From Methylobacter sp. (GTDB lineage Bacteria > Pseudomonadota > Gammaproteobacteria > Methylococcales > Methylomonadaceae), in the NCBI RefSeq assembly GCF_004322395.1, contig NZ_SCTW01000009.1, forward strand, positions 62,001 through 126,000: a stretch of DNA of 64,000 nucleotides, written 5' to 3'. How positions within the stretch are numbered: position 1 is the first letter of the stretch; each line of letters opens with the position of its first letter. Both the position numbers and the translations under genes were made by a program. Shown one piece after another: positions 54,278 through 63,368 of the stretch. The notes under the pieces were generated by a model, which was not told where the DNA came from, searched no databases, and saw nothing but the letters and a program-made list of their open reading frames with translations.

Positions 54278-55156
54278 ATGACAGAAACAACATCTGCTGC
54301 TGTGGGAGTTTCCCAGGCAGCCAATCAAACACCTGTTCCAGGCGCTGACATTGCCGGCGCGGCATCGGCCGCTGCCAATATAGTGCCTGCCGGTACTGAA
54401 GCCGCTGCCGGCGGCCATGAAATCACTTCGGCGCTGATCGTCGACGGCACGTTATGGGTCTTGATTGCCTTTTCGGTCGCGACCTGGGCGTTGATCTTGA
54501 TCAAAGGCATACAGCATCTGCGGATTGCGCATCACAACAGGATTTACGGCAAGAAATTCTGGGGAGCCCAGGATTTCCAGGCCGCCGCGGCATTGGAAGG
54601 CAATAAAGGCCCTGCGGCCAGGGTTGCCGATGTCGGCTTCACAACGCTGATCGAAGCCGACGGCGGCACCACGACGCACGATTTGGAGCATACCGGCGAC
54701 CGCCAGGAATTGCTGGACCGGCGTTTGCGCCAGCAAATGCAAAAAGAACGCGGCGCGCTGGAAAGCGGGCTGTCGATCTTGGCGACCATCGGCAGCATCT
54801 CGCCGTTCGTCGGTTTGTTCGGCACGGTTTGGGGCATCATGGGCGCGCTGACCAGCATCAGTAAAACCGGATCGGCCAGCCTGGAGGTTGTGGCCGGGCC
54901 TATCGGCGAGGCGCTGATTGCCACGGCGGTCGGTATCGCGGTCGCGGTGCCGGCGGTCATCGGCTACAACTTTTTCATCCGCAGGAACAAAGTGATCTGG
55001 GCCGCGCTCGACGATTTCGCAATCGACTTTGTCCATCTCGCGTTGAAGACCTCGTTCCTGATCAAACGCCCGGTTAGCGTGCCACGCAGCCCGGCAAAAA
55101 AACCGGTGCTCAAAACCAACCATGACGAATTACAAGCGGAAGGAGTGCAAGTCTAA
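54278..55156 (+). CDS. exbB: ExbB-like MotA/TolQ/ExbB proton channel protein
   Basis: A 292-residue membrane protein. A first helix is near residues 55-78 (TLWVLIAFSVATWALILIKG); the second and third are in GLSILATIGSISPFVGLFGT and PIGEALIATAVGIAVAVPAV, carrying the TolQ/ExbB channel motif. The N terminus has an additional Ala/Thr/Gly-rich ~45 residues (AADIAGAAS-like) that E. coli ExbB lacks. It forms the stator with ExbD and starts 10 bases after tonB. Confidence 0.9.
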   Translation: MTETTSAAVGVSQAANQTPVPGADIAGAASAAANIVPAGTEAAAGGHEITSALIVDGTLWVLIAFSVATWALILIKGIQHLRIAHHNRIYGKKFWGAQDFQAAAALEGNKGPAARVADVGFTTLIEADGGTTTHDLEHTGDRQELLDRRLRQQMQKERGALESGLSILATIGSISPFVGLFGTVWGIMGALTSISKTGSASLEVVAGPIGEALIATAVGIAVAVPAVIGYNFFIRRNKVIWAALDDFAIDFVHLALKTSFLIKRPVSVPRSPAKKPVLKTNHDELQAEGVQV

Positions 55157-55572
55157 TGGCTATTAGTACCAAAGACGGCGGTGCCGATGACGATGTCATG
55201 GGCGAAATCAACGTCACGCCTTTAGTTGACGTAATGCTGGTGCTGCTGGTGGTGTTCATCGTCACCGCGCCGTTATTGACCCAAGCGGTGCACGTCAATT
55301 TGCCGAAAACCGCCGAAACCGCGCCGCCCGAGGAAAAAGAAGCTGTTTATATCAGCGTCGATGCCAAGGGCAAAGTTTTCATCGATAAAACCGAGATTGC
55401 GCTGGAGTCTTTTGAAAAAGAGCTGTTAAACCGTAAGGCCGCCGATCCTGAAATAGCGCTCAATCTCAACGCCGACGACGCCGTTCAATACGGCACTGTC
55501 GCCAAAGTGATGTCATCGATAGAACGGTCAGGAATTACCAAGCTATCGGTTTTGACTATTCCCGGTAAGTAA
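55156..55572 (+). CDS. exbD: ExbD biopolymer transport protein
   Basis: A 138-residue protein with a short cytoplasmic segment and one helix (TPLVDVMLVLLVVFIVTAPL) containing the proton-bearing aspartate of the ExbD/TolR family (VDVMLVLLVVF). A periplasmic domain follows. It shares one base with the stop region of exbB (start at 55156), so translation is coupled. It completes the tonB-exbB-exbD unit that energises the adjacent receptor. Confidence 0.93.
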   Translation: MAISTKDGGADDDVMGEINVTPLVDVMLVLLVVFIVTAPLLTQAVHVNLPKTAETAPPEEKEAVYISVDAKGKVFIDKTEIALESFEKELLNRKAADPEIALNLNADDAVQYGTVAKVMSSIERSGITKLSVLTIPGK

Positions 55573-55676
55573 CCAACCACAAACACAAATTTAAACCGGC
55601 CTTTTTAGGGCCGGCTAGGGACGCTTTGCCTCAAAAATCAGGGCTGACCTTAATTTATTTAAAGAAGGTAATTAGA

Positions 55677-58406
55677 ATGAGTATTAACAGCTTAGGGCGG
55701 CAAAAAGTGGCTGGCAAGGGCCTGAAATCGCTGAAAAAGAGCAAGACTAAAAGCCGATCTGTAGCCGGCGAAGTAAAAATATCCAGCCGGGCAACGCTAA
55801 ACGGCGCCGCTATAATTATTGCAGGCGCTTGTTTATTAGCGCCGGACTACAGCTTTGCCGAGAACAATTCCAGTGATTTAGCCGCAGAAGTCGAGCGGCT
55901 AAGAAAAGAATTGGGCGAAACCAAAAAGGAAAACGAGCAGCTTAAAAAAGCGGTTGCCAACGGCAATGCCGGAACAGCCGGCAACGCAGCGCAGGCCCAG
56001 CCGGCTCCGGCAACTGTCGCCACTGCCGAACCGCCTAAAAAAGAAAAGAAATCCTTCAATGACGAACCTAAGAATCTGTCGGAAGTCGTCGTGACTTCGC
56101 GTCGCAAGGAAGAAAAATTGCAGGAAGTTCCGATTCCTATCGCAGTTATCAGCGGTGAGCAGATGAGACGCGACAATATCGTTACGGTACAGGATTTCTC
56201 CCGGCGCGTGCCTAACCTTGGCGTGACCAGCACCAACGTTCGCCAGACCAGTATCGCTTTACGGGGCTTGGGCAAGAACAGCGGCAACGAATCGATGGAG
56301 GCCAGCGTCGGCGTGATGGTCGACAACGTATGGTCGTCCTGGGTCGGTTCGACTTGGAGCAATTATGTCGATATCGATCATGTCGAGGTTCTGCGCGGTC
56401 CGCAAGGTACATTGCAAGGTAAGAACAGCAACCTGGGTCTGATCAACGTCAATACCAAGCTGCCTTCGTTTAAGTCCGGTTATTCCATCGACGGCTTCGC
56501 CGGTAATCGCGACAGCCTGCAAGGCAAGGCATCGGCTACCGGTCCTATTATCGATGGTCTGTTGGCTTATCGGGCCTCGCTCTATATCGACAAGCGCGAT
56601 GGTATGGTAACCAACTTTGATTCGCCGATTACTGTCGGGAAACTTCAGGAAACAAATGCGATGGGCGGGCGTATCCAGTTTTTGCTGACACCCACGGATA
56701 ATCTCTCTGCCCGGATTATTGCGGATCGTTCAAAAGCCACGCAAACCATGAGTGTGAATCCTTTGATTGAAGACCCGGCAAGATTCGCCGATGGGACGGT
56801 CAGGCCGACCACTTTCAGTTCACGACTGAGCCGCAACTGGTTCGACAGCATTCGTAATTCCGGTCAACCATTAACGGTGATTGGCGATCCGCGCAAAATG
56901 GCGGTGGATAATCATGAAGTATCGCGCGGCGATCAGCAAGGCGCGTCCGGCGAGATCAACTGGGATGTGGCTGGGCATAAATTAACCTCAATTTCGGCGT
57001 ATCGTTATTCATTGTTCGAACCGCATCATGACGGCGATAACAGTACCGCCGATATTCAGCAAATCAGTGGCTGGACGGTACAAAACCGGCAATGGTCGCA
57101 AGAATTCCGCATTGCTTCCCTGAAACCTGCATTCAATTTCATTGACTATCAGGCTGGGGTCTTTGGCATGCGCAGCTCGGCTGATGTACAAAACCACCGC
57201 CGGTACGGTGCCGATGCAGGTGCTTTTTATGCCAGCAACGCGATTTATAACCGTTTGAATGCGACCGCGTCAGGCAGGGAGATTATGCAAAAATCCTTAA
57301 ACCGCGTATTGCAAACAGGTTACAGGAATCCTGAAGTGACCAGTTTGGCGGGTTACGGGCAAGTCAATCTACATTTTACCGATAAAGCGACGCTGACATT
57401 AGGCTTACGCCATACCTGGGAGGATCGGGATAACATCGGCTCTGACGGCTTCGTAGGCGGCGAGAATCTGGATACCCTTGCCGGAGCAACGGCCTCGCAA
57501 ATAGCCGACGCGAAAGCTATCAGAAGTGCGGCTGTCGGCAACGTTTGGGAGGCTGGCCGCCAAGGATTTCAGGCATCTTCTCAAAATTGGTTGGTTAACC
57601 CCAGTTATAAAATCAACAAAGACTTGATGGTTTATTTCTCGACGGCCGGCGGACAAAAATCGGGCGCGGCTCAATTCTCCAATACTGGAGCCGTTGAAAA
57701 TGTCGATCCGGAAAATGTGATGGATTACGAATTGGGTGTCAAAAGCACTTGGTTCGACCGCAAGCTCGCAGTCAACGTCAATTTATACAATACCGATGTA
57801 GAAGGTTTTCAATCCCAGCTAGTAATACCGGATTCAGCTACCGCAACAGGTACTCGAACCACGCTGGGTAATATCAAAGGCATCCAGTTACGCGGCGTTG
57901 AATTGGAGACTAACTGGCAAGCTACGCAAGGATTGAATTTCTTCTTAAACGGTTCGTTTAACCATGCGGTTTATACCGATTTCAAGAATGCGCCTTGCCC
58001 GGCTGAAGCGAATAGCTCCCAACCGTGCGACCAAACCGGTTTGCAAATACCGAATGCGCCGATGTTTACCGCTAACTACGGTATCGACTATCGCGTACCG
58101 TTGGGCTTTGGGAAATGGAATGACCATGGCTTGGAATGGCATGCTTTCCTCGTGGACAGCTATAAATCCAAAGCCAATTTCAATGCGAACTTATCTTCAT
58201 CGGGCGTCCAGCAGGCCTATCATGTCACCGATGGCGGCATAGGCATCGGCACCAAAAATGGTCAATATAGCTTGAACCTGGTCGGTAGAAATATATTCGA
58301 CACCATCTACCTGACTAACGCGGGGCAGTATTCCAGTACATCAGCCGCCAGCGGCACTTACGGCGATGGACGTTACTACGGCGCGCACTTCCGGGCGAAC
58401 TTTTAG
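55677..58406 (+). CDS. TonB-dependent outer-membrane receptor with N-terminal coiled coil
   Basis: About 909 residues. A long basic leader (~45 residues, GLKSLKKSKTKSR) precedes a hydrophobic signal core ending near YSFA. Then come a predicted coiled coil (LAAEVERLRKELGETKKENE), an Ala/Pro-rich linker, and the plug domain starting SEVVVTSRRKEEKLQEVPIP. The barrel ends with YYGAHFRANF. The receptor is adjacent to its energising genes, 104 bases after exbD. The TTG at 55626 extends the frame but the ATG at 55677 is preferred. The ligand is unknown; the lactonase and hydrolase downstream hint at a lactone-bearing or ester-bearing compound. Confidence 0.85.
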   Translation: MSINSLGRQKVAGKGLKSLKKSKTKSRSVAGEVKISSRATLNGAAIIIAGACLLAPDYSFAENNSSDLAAEVERLRKELGETKKENEQLKKAVANGNAGTAGNAAQAQPAPATVATAEPPKKEKKSFNDEPKNLSEVVVTSRRKEEKLQEVPIPIAVISGEQMRRDNIVTVQDFSRRVPNLGVTSTNVRQTSIALRGLGKNSGNESMEASVGVMVDNVWSSWVGSTWSNYVDIDHVEVLRGPQGTLQGKNSNLGLINVNTKLPSFKSGYSIDGFAGNRDSLQGKASATGPIIDGLLAYRASLYIDKRDGMVTNFDSPITVGKLQETNAMGGRIQFLLTPTDNLSARIIADRSKATQTMSVNPLIEDPARFADGTVRPTTFSSRLSRNWFDSIRNSGQPLTVIGDPRKMAVDNHEVSRGDQQGASGEINWDVAGHKLTSISAYRYSLFEPHHDGDNSTADIQQISGWTVQNRQWSQEFRIASLKPAFNFIDYQAGVFGMRSSADVQNHRRYGADAGAFYASNAIYNRLNATASGREIMQKSLNRVLQTGYRNPEVTSLAGYGQVNLHFTDKATLTLGLRHTWEDRDNIGSDGFVGGENLDTLAGATASQIADAKAIRSAAVGNVWEAGRQGFQASSQNWLVNPSYKINKDLMVYFSTAGGQKSGAAQFSNTGAVENVDPENVMDYELGVKSTWFDRKLAVNVNLYNTDVEGFQSQLVIPDSATATGTRTTLGNIKGIQLRGVELETNWQATQGLNFFLNGSFNHAVYTDFKNAPCPAEANSSQPCDQTGLQIPNAPMFTANYGIDYRVPLGFGKWNDHGLEWHAFLVDSYKSKANFNANLSSSGVQQAYHVTDGGIGIGTKNGQYSLNLVGRNIFDTIYLTNAGQYSSTSAASGTYGDGRYYGAHFRANF

Positions 58407-58493
58407 GCGGCTTTACAGGGTGGGCGGCAAGCATGGCGTTTTTCCGTTCACCCATCAGCCTTAAAAACATTTACATTAAATTCGGAGAACAAG

Positions 58494-59462
58494 ATGTTAC
58501 TTAAAACTTCACACGCAAAATTATTCTCAGTGCTGGGCGCTTTAGCGTTTGCCGCTTCCGTGCAGGCCGCCGATGACCCGGTTACGCCTGCTATTCCAGG
58601 CGTATCGGCGGGCGGCGTCATTATCGAATTGATCAAGGACGGCTTCAAAGGCACCGAAGGCCCTATCGGTTATTCGGACGGCAGCCTGCTGTTTACCGAA
58701 ACCAATGACAACCGGATTACGCGTATCGCGCCGGACAATACCGTTTCAACCTTTTTGGAAAACTCCAACGGCGCTAACGGCCTTGCATTAAACGCCAACG
58801 GCGAGCTGATCGCCGTGCAAACGCTTAAACCGCAAGTCGGCATTATCTATCCGGCCGACAAGCAAAAAACCTTCGCCGAGAATTTCGAAGGCGTTGCTTT
58901 TCAACGGCCTAACGATGTCGTTCTGCATAAGAGCGGCGGCATTTACTTTACCGACAGCGGCACTCGTCCGACTAAAGAAAACCCTAACCCGCCGCCTTCC
59001 CATCCCGGTGTGTTCTACATCTCGCCAACCGGCGAATTGAAGCGCTTGGCTACCGATATTGAACGTCCGAACGGCATTCAGCTGAATAAAGATGAGACTG
59101 TGCTGTACGTGGCCAATACCCTTGGCGAGCATGTGCTGGCTTATGACATCGCCGCGGACGGATCGATTTCGAACAAAAGGAATTTCGCCAAGCTGGACGG
59201 CTGGAAACAGGAAGAGAACGGCTGGTCCAGCGGCGCGGACGGTCTGGCGATAGACGATAACGACAGGCTTTATGTCGCATCGAATTCCGGTATTGAAGTG
59301 TTTGACGCCAAGGGAGATGCGCTGGGCGTTATTGCTCTGCCTAAGAAGCCGCAAAACATCGCTTTTGCCGGTGCCGACAAGAAGACGCTTTATGCGGTAG
59401 GGCGTGGGGCGGCTTATAGGATTCCTTTGCTTGCGCAAGGGTTTAAAGGCCGGGCGAAATAG
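58494..59462 (+). CDS. SMP-30/gluconolactonase-like exported protein
   Basis: A 322-residue beta-propeller protein with a signal peptide ending SVQAA. Repeated strands of the SMP-30/LRE family include GPIGYSDGSLLFTETNDNRI, RPNDVVLHKSGGIYFTDSG and ERPNGIQLNKDETVLYVAN, which carry the metal-ligand Glu/Asn/Asp residues. Typical activity is hydrolysis of sugar lactones in the periplasm. It is probably in the receptor operon (87 bases after its stop). The specific substrate is unknown. Confidence 0.85.
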   Translation: MLLKTSHAKLFSVLGALAFAASVQAADDPVTPAIPGVSAGGVIIELIKDGFKGTEGPIGYSDGSLLFTETNDNRITRIAPDNTVSTFLENSNGANGLALNANGELIAVQTLKPQVGIIYPADKQKTFAENFEGVAFQRPNDVVLHKSGGIYFTDSGTRPTKENPNPPPSHPGVFYISPTGELKRLATDIERPNGIQLNKDETVLYVANTLGEHVLAYDIAADGSISNKRNFAKLDGWKQEENGWSSGADGLAIDDNDRLYVASNSGIEVFDAKGDALGVIALPKKPQNIAFAGADKKTLYAVGRGAAYRIPLLAQGFKGRAK

Positions 59463-59830
59463 TGCGCGTAGGAATAACGAAGAAGACTTGCCGCTGGAAT
59501 GGATTGAATCCCGTATGTCGCGCCGAGTACCGGAGCTTTCGCCGGGAATAGCCCGCGAGGGGCGCTGCATGGATGCAGCGCGTTGCCAGAGGGCCCTTCT
59601 GGCAACCCCCGATGAAAGCGAGGAAGGCAGGAAGCAAGCGGTATCCGGGCGGCCTTTTCTTTGGATACTTTCTTTTGGCCGCCCAAAAGAAAGTATCTCG
59701 CCTTCGGGGGCGAGACCCCGATCCAAATAACCGTCGCGGCAGCGACATCTTGTTTTATTACGATGACGCAGAGCGTCTAGAACTGCATTCCCACGCTGGA
59801 GCGTGGGAACGATAATTGATAGGTGAAACC
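59463..59830. repeat. Repeat-filled spacer between the SMP-30 and dienelactone hydrolase genes
   Basis: Contains GATACTTTCTTTTGG (59664-59678) and its mirror (59683-59697) with a four-base loop, and the palindrome TTCCCACGCT-GG-AGCGTGGGAA (59788-59809) seen also in the 5' end of cobS. Several GC-rich short open frames lie here; I do not regard them as genes. Confidence 0.75.
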
Positions 59831-60721
59831 ATGACACGCAAAACAGCAAAAGACTTCGATCCCGAAGTCCTGAAACTATTCGACAAATACGTCCACGGCG
59901 ACATATCGCGCCGGGGATTTTTGGCTTCGGCCGCAAAATTCACAGTGCTCGGCCTGACTGCCGAAGGTTTGCTTGAGGCATTGAATCCCCGTTTTGCACA
60001 GGCGCAGCAGATAGCCTTGAACGATGCCCGCATCTTAGCAAAATATGTGGAATATCCCTCGCCCGCAGGTTACGGCAAGATTCGTGGCTATTTGGCTCAG
60101 CCTGCTAAATTCACCGGCAAACTGCCGACAGTGCTGGTCGTGCATGAGAACCGCGGCTTGAATCCGCATATCGAAGACATTGCCCGGCGTATCGCGCTTG
60201 ATAATTTCATCGCGTTCGCTCCCGATGCGCTGTTCCCGTTAGGCGGCTATCCGGGCGATGAGGATAAAGCGCGCGAGCTGTTCAAAACATTAGATCAAAC
60301 CAAAACCCATGCCGACTTTATTGCCGCCGCCGGAGTGTTGAAGAATCTGCCCGAAGGCAACGGCAAAGTCGGTGCGGTCGGTTTTTGTTACGGCGGCGGC
60401 ATTGTTAATTTCCTGGCGACGCAGCTTCCCGATTTGGCGGCAGCCGTGCCTTTCTATGGCAGCCAGCCGACAGCGGAAGACACAGCAAAAATCAAAGCAC
60501 CGCTGTTGCTGCACTATGCCGGGGAAGACGAACGCATCAACGCAGGTTGGCCTGCTTACGAAGCTGCGTTAAAAGCCTCGGGCATTCAATACGATGCCTA
60601 CATTTATCCGGGCGTGCAGCACGGCTTTAACAACGATACCACGCCGCGCTACGACGAGGCGGCTGCAAAATTGGCATGGCAGCGCACGATAGGATTTTTT
60701 AACGAGCATCTGCGCAGCTAG
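59831..60721 (+). CDS. Dienelactone hydrolase family protein, Tat-exported
   Basis: A 296-residue alpha/beta hydrolase. The N terminus has the twin-arginine motif DISRRGFLASAAKF within about 60 residues, so export by the Tat system is likely. The nucleophile elbow GFCYGGG has a cysteine (Cys186), as in dienelactone hydrolases; the GEDERINAGWP and GVQHGFNN segments supply the acid and histidine. It may cleave a lactone or ester imported by the upstream receptor. The start at 59831 gives the complete leader; an upstream TTG (59816) lacks support. Confidence 0.87.
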   Translation: MTRKTAKDFDPEVLKLFDKYVHGDISRRGFLASAAKFTVLGLTAEGLLEALNPRFAQAQQIALNDARILAKYVEYPSPAGYGKIRGYLAQPAKFTGKLPTVLVVHENRGLNPHIEDIARRIALDNFIAFAPDALFPLGGYPGDEDKARELFKTLDQTKTHADFIAAAGVLKNLPEGNGKVGAVGFCYGGGIVNFLATQLPDLAAAVPFYGSQPTAEDTAKIKAPLLLHYAGEDERINAGWPAYEAALKASGIQYDAYIYPGVQHGFNNDTTPRYDEAAAKLAWQRTIGFFNEHLRS

Positions 60722-60734
60722 ATAGCTTATTGCC

Positions 60735-60788
60735 GTAGGGCGTGCCGTGCGCGCCTTTAGATGCTAAGGCGCGCACGGCACGCCCTAC
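60735..60788. repeat. GTAGGGCGTGC-type hairpin repeat, copy 3
   Basis: Arms 60735-60757 and 60766-60788 pair perfectly over 23 bp with an 8-base loop. It starts 14 bases after the hydrolase stop, where it may act as a terminator. The stem interior (GCCGTGCG) differs from copies 1 and 2 with matched changes in the other arm. Confidence 0.85.
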
Positions 60789-61061
60789 GGCTTAGGAGTA
60801 AAGAGATAACAAAGGACTCTGCAATCTCAAAAAGGAAGCGAATAAAACCCGGCCAAAGCAACGCCGGCCGATGGCGTCGACGTGATCAAGTCCAGTGTGT
60901 TGGGAGTCGGCAAAACCGGTAGGCGTTGCGATGGCAATTCTCCGATTCGCTATTGAAGGACCGCTCTTCGGCAGGAATGAAATGGATGAATTTCCTGCCT
61001 TTTTAAGATTTTTAGGTTGTTCCCGTAACACGATTTTTTACTAATGAATAAGGAGTCAATT

Positions 61062-61163
61062 ATGTTTCTACATCGACTTTTAGTGAGCCTCGCTTGCGCA
61101 AGCCGCCGGGTCCGGCACTGGCTGTGCTGCGAACTACTCAGGTTAACGGGAGAATCAATATGA
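61062..61163 (+). CDS. Small coupled ORF upstream of cytochrome b561
   Basis: 33 codons from an ATG with AAGGAG seven bases upstream, ending in TGA that overlaps the next gene's ATG (ATGA at 61160-61163). The peptide opens MFLHRLLVSLACASRRVRHW, basic and hydrophobic. It could be a leader peptide that couples translation of the cytochrome gene. No family recognised. Confidence 0.4.
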   Translation: MFLHRLLVSLACASRRVRHWLCCELLRLTGESI

Positions 61164-61879
61164 AAGTAACTATCCATATTTGGGATTTGCCGCTCAGGCT
61201 ATTTCATTGGCTGCTGGCCATTGCTGTCGCAGCTGCTTACATCACTGCCAAAATCGGCGGGGCGCTGATCGACTGGCATGGCCGTATCGGCTTATTTATT
61301 CTGGGATTGCTGGTTTTTCGCATTCTATGGGGCTTCGTTGGCTCAACTCATGCCCGGTTTTTAACTTTTTTTCCTACCTTGCCGCGGCTGATTGCTTACC
61401 TTAAAGGCCGCTGGCAAGGCATAGGCCATAACCCGCTGGGCGCATTGTCGGTGTTCGCGCTGCTGGCTGTGCTGGCTGCGCAGGTCGGCACCGGCTTGTT
61501 TGCCAATGACGACATTGCCTTTGTCGGGCCGCTATTCAACTTTGTCGATAAGTCCGTAAGCGATCGATTAACCGGTTTACACAATACGATATTCGACCTG
61601 TTGCTCGCATTTATCGTATTGCATATCGTCGCGATCATTTTTTACCGTTGGGTTAAAAAGACCAATCTTGTCGTGCCGATGCTAACAGGTAAAAAACAGG
61701 TTCCCAAAACGTTGGCCGCATCGGTGGCCGGCAGAACTGTTAGCGGCGTTGGCGCAGTCGGTCTTATTTTATCGTTGATTATTTCCTGCACCGTGGTGTG
61801 GGGCGTTACGGGCGGAATAGCGTATTTGCATCCGGCCGAAACTTATCAACAAACCGCACAAGCCGATCCCGGTTTTTAA
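61160..61879 (+). CDS. Cytochrome b561-type membrane protein
   Basis: A 239-residue inner-membrane protein. IWDLPLRLFHWLLAIAVAAA opens the first helix, with an early heme-ligand histidine (His17 in RLFHW). DWHGRIGLFILGLLVFRI and the LHNTIFDLLLAFIVLHIVAI block give further histidines, typical of bacterial di-heme b561 proteins. It likely transfers electrons from quinol to the periplasmic cytochrome c' encoded next. I chose the ATG at 61160, preceded by ACGGGAGAA. Confidence 0.88.
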   Translation: MKVTIHIWDLPLRLFHWLLAIAVAAAYITAKIGGALIDWHGRIGLFILGLLVFRILWGFVGSTHARFLTFFPTLPRLIAYLKGRWQGIGHNPLGALSVFALLAVLAAQVGTGLFANDDIAFVGPLFNFVDKSVSDRLTGLHNTIFDLLLAFIVLHIVAIIFYRWVKKTNLVVPMLTGKKQVPKTLAASVAGRTVSGVGAVGLILSLIISCTVVWGVTGGIAYLHPAETYQQTAQADPGF

Positions 61880-61916
61880 ACCATTAATTTTTTACAACAC
61901 ACAGGAACTGAAAACA

Positions 61917-62378
61917 ATGAACAGAAAAATTGCGCTTACTTTACTGCTTACTGCATCAACTACGGCGGCGATAGCGGGTCCGATTGAAGAACAGATCAGA
62001 TTTCGCCAATCCGCCTATTCTTTTGCGGCCTGGAATGTCGGAAAAATCAAAAGTCAGGTTGTGGATCATCCCGAAACCTTTAACAAAGACGCTGTTGCCG
62101 CAGCGGCTAATGCGATTGCGGCGGTTGCTAATTCGGGATTGGGCGCACTGTATGGGGAAGGCACCGATAAAGGCGTGGGCTGGAAGCAAACCCGCCTGAA
62201 ACCTGAGTTTTTCCAGAAAAAAGCGGAAGTGACGGTAGCGGCTAATACGTTTAACGAAGCTGCAAACGAATTAGCTAAAGTTGCGGCAACAGGCGATATC
62301 AACGCGATTAAAGTCCAATTTGGCAAAGTGGGCGAATCCTGCAAGGGTTGCCATGACCTGACTCGCATTAAGGAATAG
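61917..62378 (+). CDS. Cytochrome c'-type periplasmic protein
   Basis: A 153-residue protein with a signal peptide ending AAIAG and a single C-terminal heme-binding motif CKGCH (near residue 142) placed as in the four-helix cytochrome c' family. Members bind NO or act in nitrosative-stress defence. It follows the b561 gene by 37 bases in an obvious pair. Cytochromes c' are frequent in methane and ammonia oxidisers, but assignment to a subtype is not possible by eye. Confidence 0.9.
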   Translation: MNRKIALTLLLTASTTAAIAGPIEEQIRFRQSAYSFAAWNVGKIKSQVVDHPETFNKDAVAAAANAIAAVANSGLGALYGEGTDKGVGWKQTRLKPEFFQKKAEVTVAANTFNEAANELAKVAATGDINAIKVQFGKVGESCKGCHDLTRIKE

Positions 62379-62456
62379 TGCAAGCCTGAATAAATCAGTC
62401 GGATTTACCTTTCCTATCTCTAGGCAACCACCCGGTTGCCTTTCTCTTCTTATCTC

Positions 62457-62767
62457 ATTCCCACGCGTTGCGCTCGTCGTTATACACAAGTCTTTAAAAG
62501 CACGTCATTCCGGCAGGGATTGCCGGAATCCACGACTGCACGGATGCAGGAGGTAGAGCACCAACAGTAGGCGCTTTAGGCGACGCAGGAGCGGTTGCCG
62601 AGAGCACAGGGATGTGAATGCTCGACTTAACTAAGCAACTTCGCGTTGCAAGGCTTGTTGCCAGCTTTAGCATTGCCATCCATGGCATCTGGATCCCGGC
62701 AATCCCTGCCGGGATGACGGTGTCACCCAGACACTTGTGTATAACAACGAGCGCGTTGCGTGGGAAT
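62457..62767. repeat. Complete nested MITE-like element, about 310 bp
   Basis: Outer arms 62457-62490 and 62734-62767 (34 bp, ATTCCCACGCGTTGCGCTCG and mirror) and inner arms 62504-62532 and 62690-62718 (29 bp, GTCATTCCGGCAGGGATTGC and mirror) are each inverted with a few mismatches. The interior carries AGCACAGGGATGTGAATGCT, also in the cysW-cysA element. No open reading frame of transposase type is present. Confidence 0.8.
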
Positions 62768-62858
62768 GCAATGCTCATCGTTACACACAAATATCCTGCG
62801 CGATGTCGCTCGTCCGGCAGTCTCTTACCTGGCATTAGGCGGGAACATGGCGACATGC

Positions 62859-62891
62859 AGACCTTCCAGGTTTTTAAAACCTGGAAGGTCT
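62859..62891. repeat. 33-bp palindrome AGACCTTCCAGGT family, copy 3
   Basis: AGACCTTCCAGG at 62859-62870 is mirrored by CCTGGAAGGTCT at 62880-62891. Same sequence as 34418-34450 with one base difference from the 53051-53083 copy in the AT-rich centre. The whole 62379-63368 gap contains no gene I can support. A TACCG/CGGTA dyad near 63270-63291 and AT-rich DNA before it may be the promoter of the downstream rhodanese-like gene. Confidence 0.8.
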
Positions 62892-63368
62892 AACTCGTAA
62901 CGTCCTAAACAGTCCTCGTCCGGCTTGCTTCAAAACTCATGGCGCTGTATAGCTCGACTCTTGGGCAGTTATGCATAACGATGAACTCAACGAGAGGAAC
63001 CGGGATAAGCCACCGGATTGAAACCTGCGTAACCGCAATTTTCAAGTATACAGAGTCAACATGTTCCTACTAATCCGTATCGGCTGCTGTTGCCTGTTTA
63101 TCTGGGAACATAGTCTGGTGTTGGGCTGCTGGTTTTTCAGCAAAGCTGACTGGTATTTGCATCTCTAGCTCTTCAAACGACTTTGATCATGGCGACCGAG
63201 ACTAAATAATTATTTTATTTATCAATATATTAAATATATTTCCGGCTGTTGTACGTAAATATACGGGCATTACCGTGGTGTTGGTACGGTAGCTGCATAT
63301 AGCTAATTGAATATCTCGTGACTACACGTGATCTATACGCTTTCAGCAATCAAATAAAGAGAAAAAAC

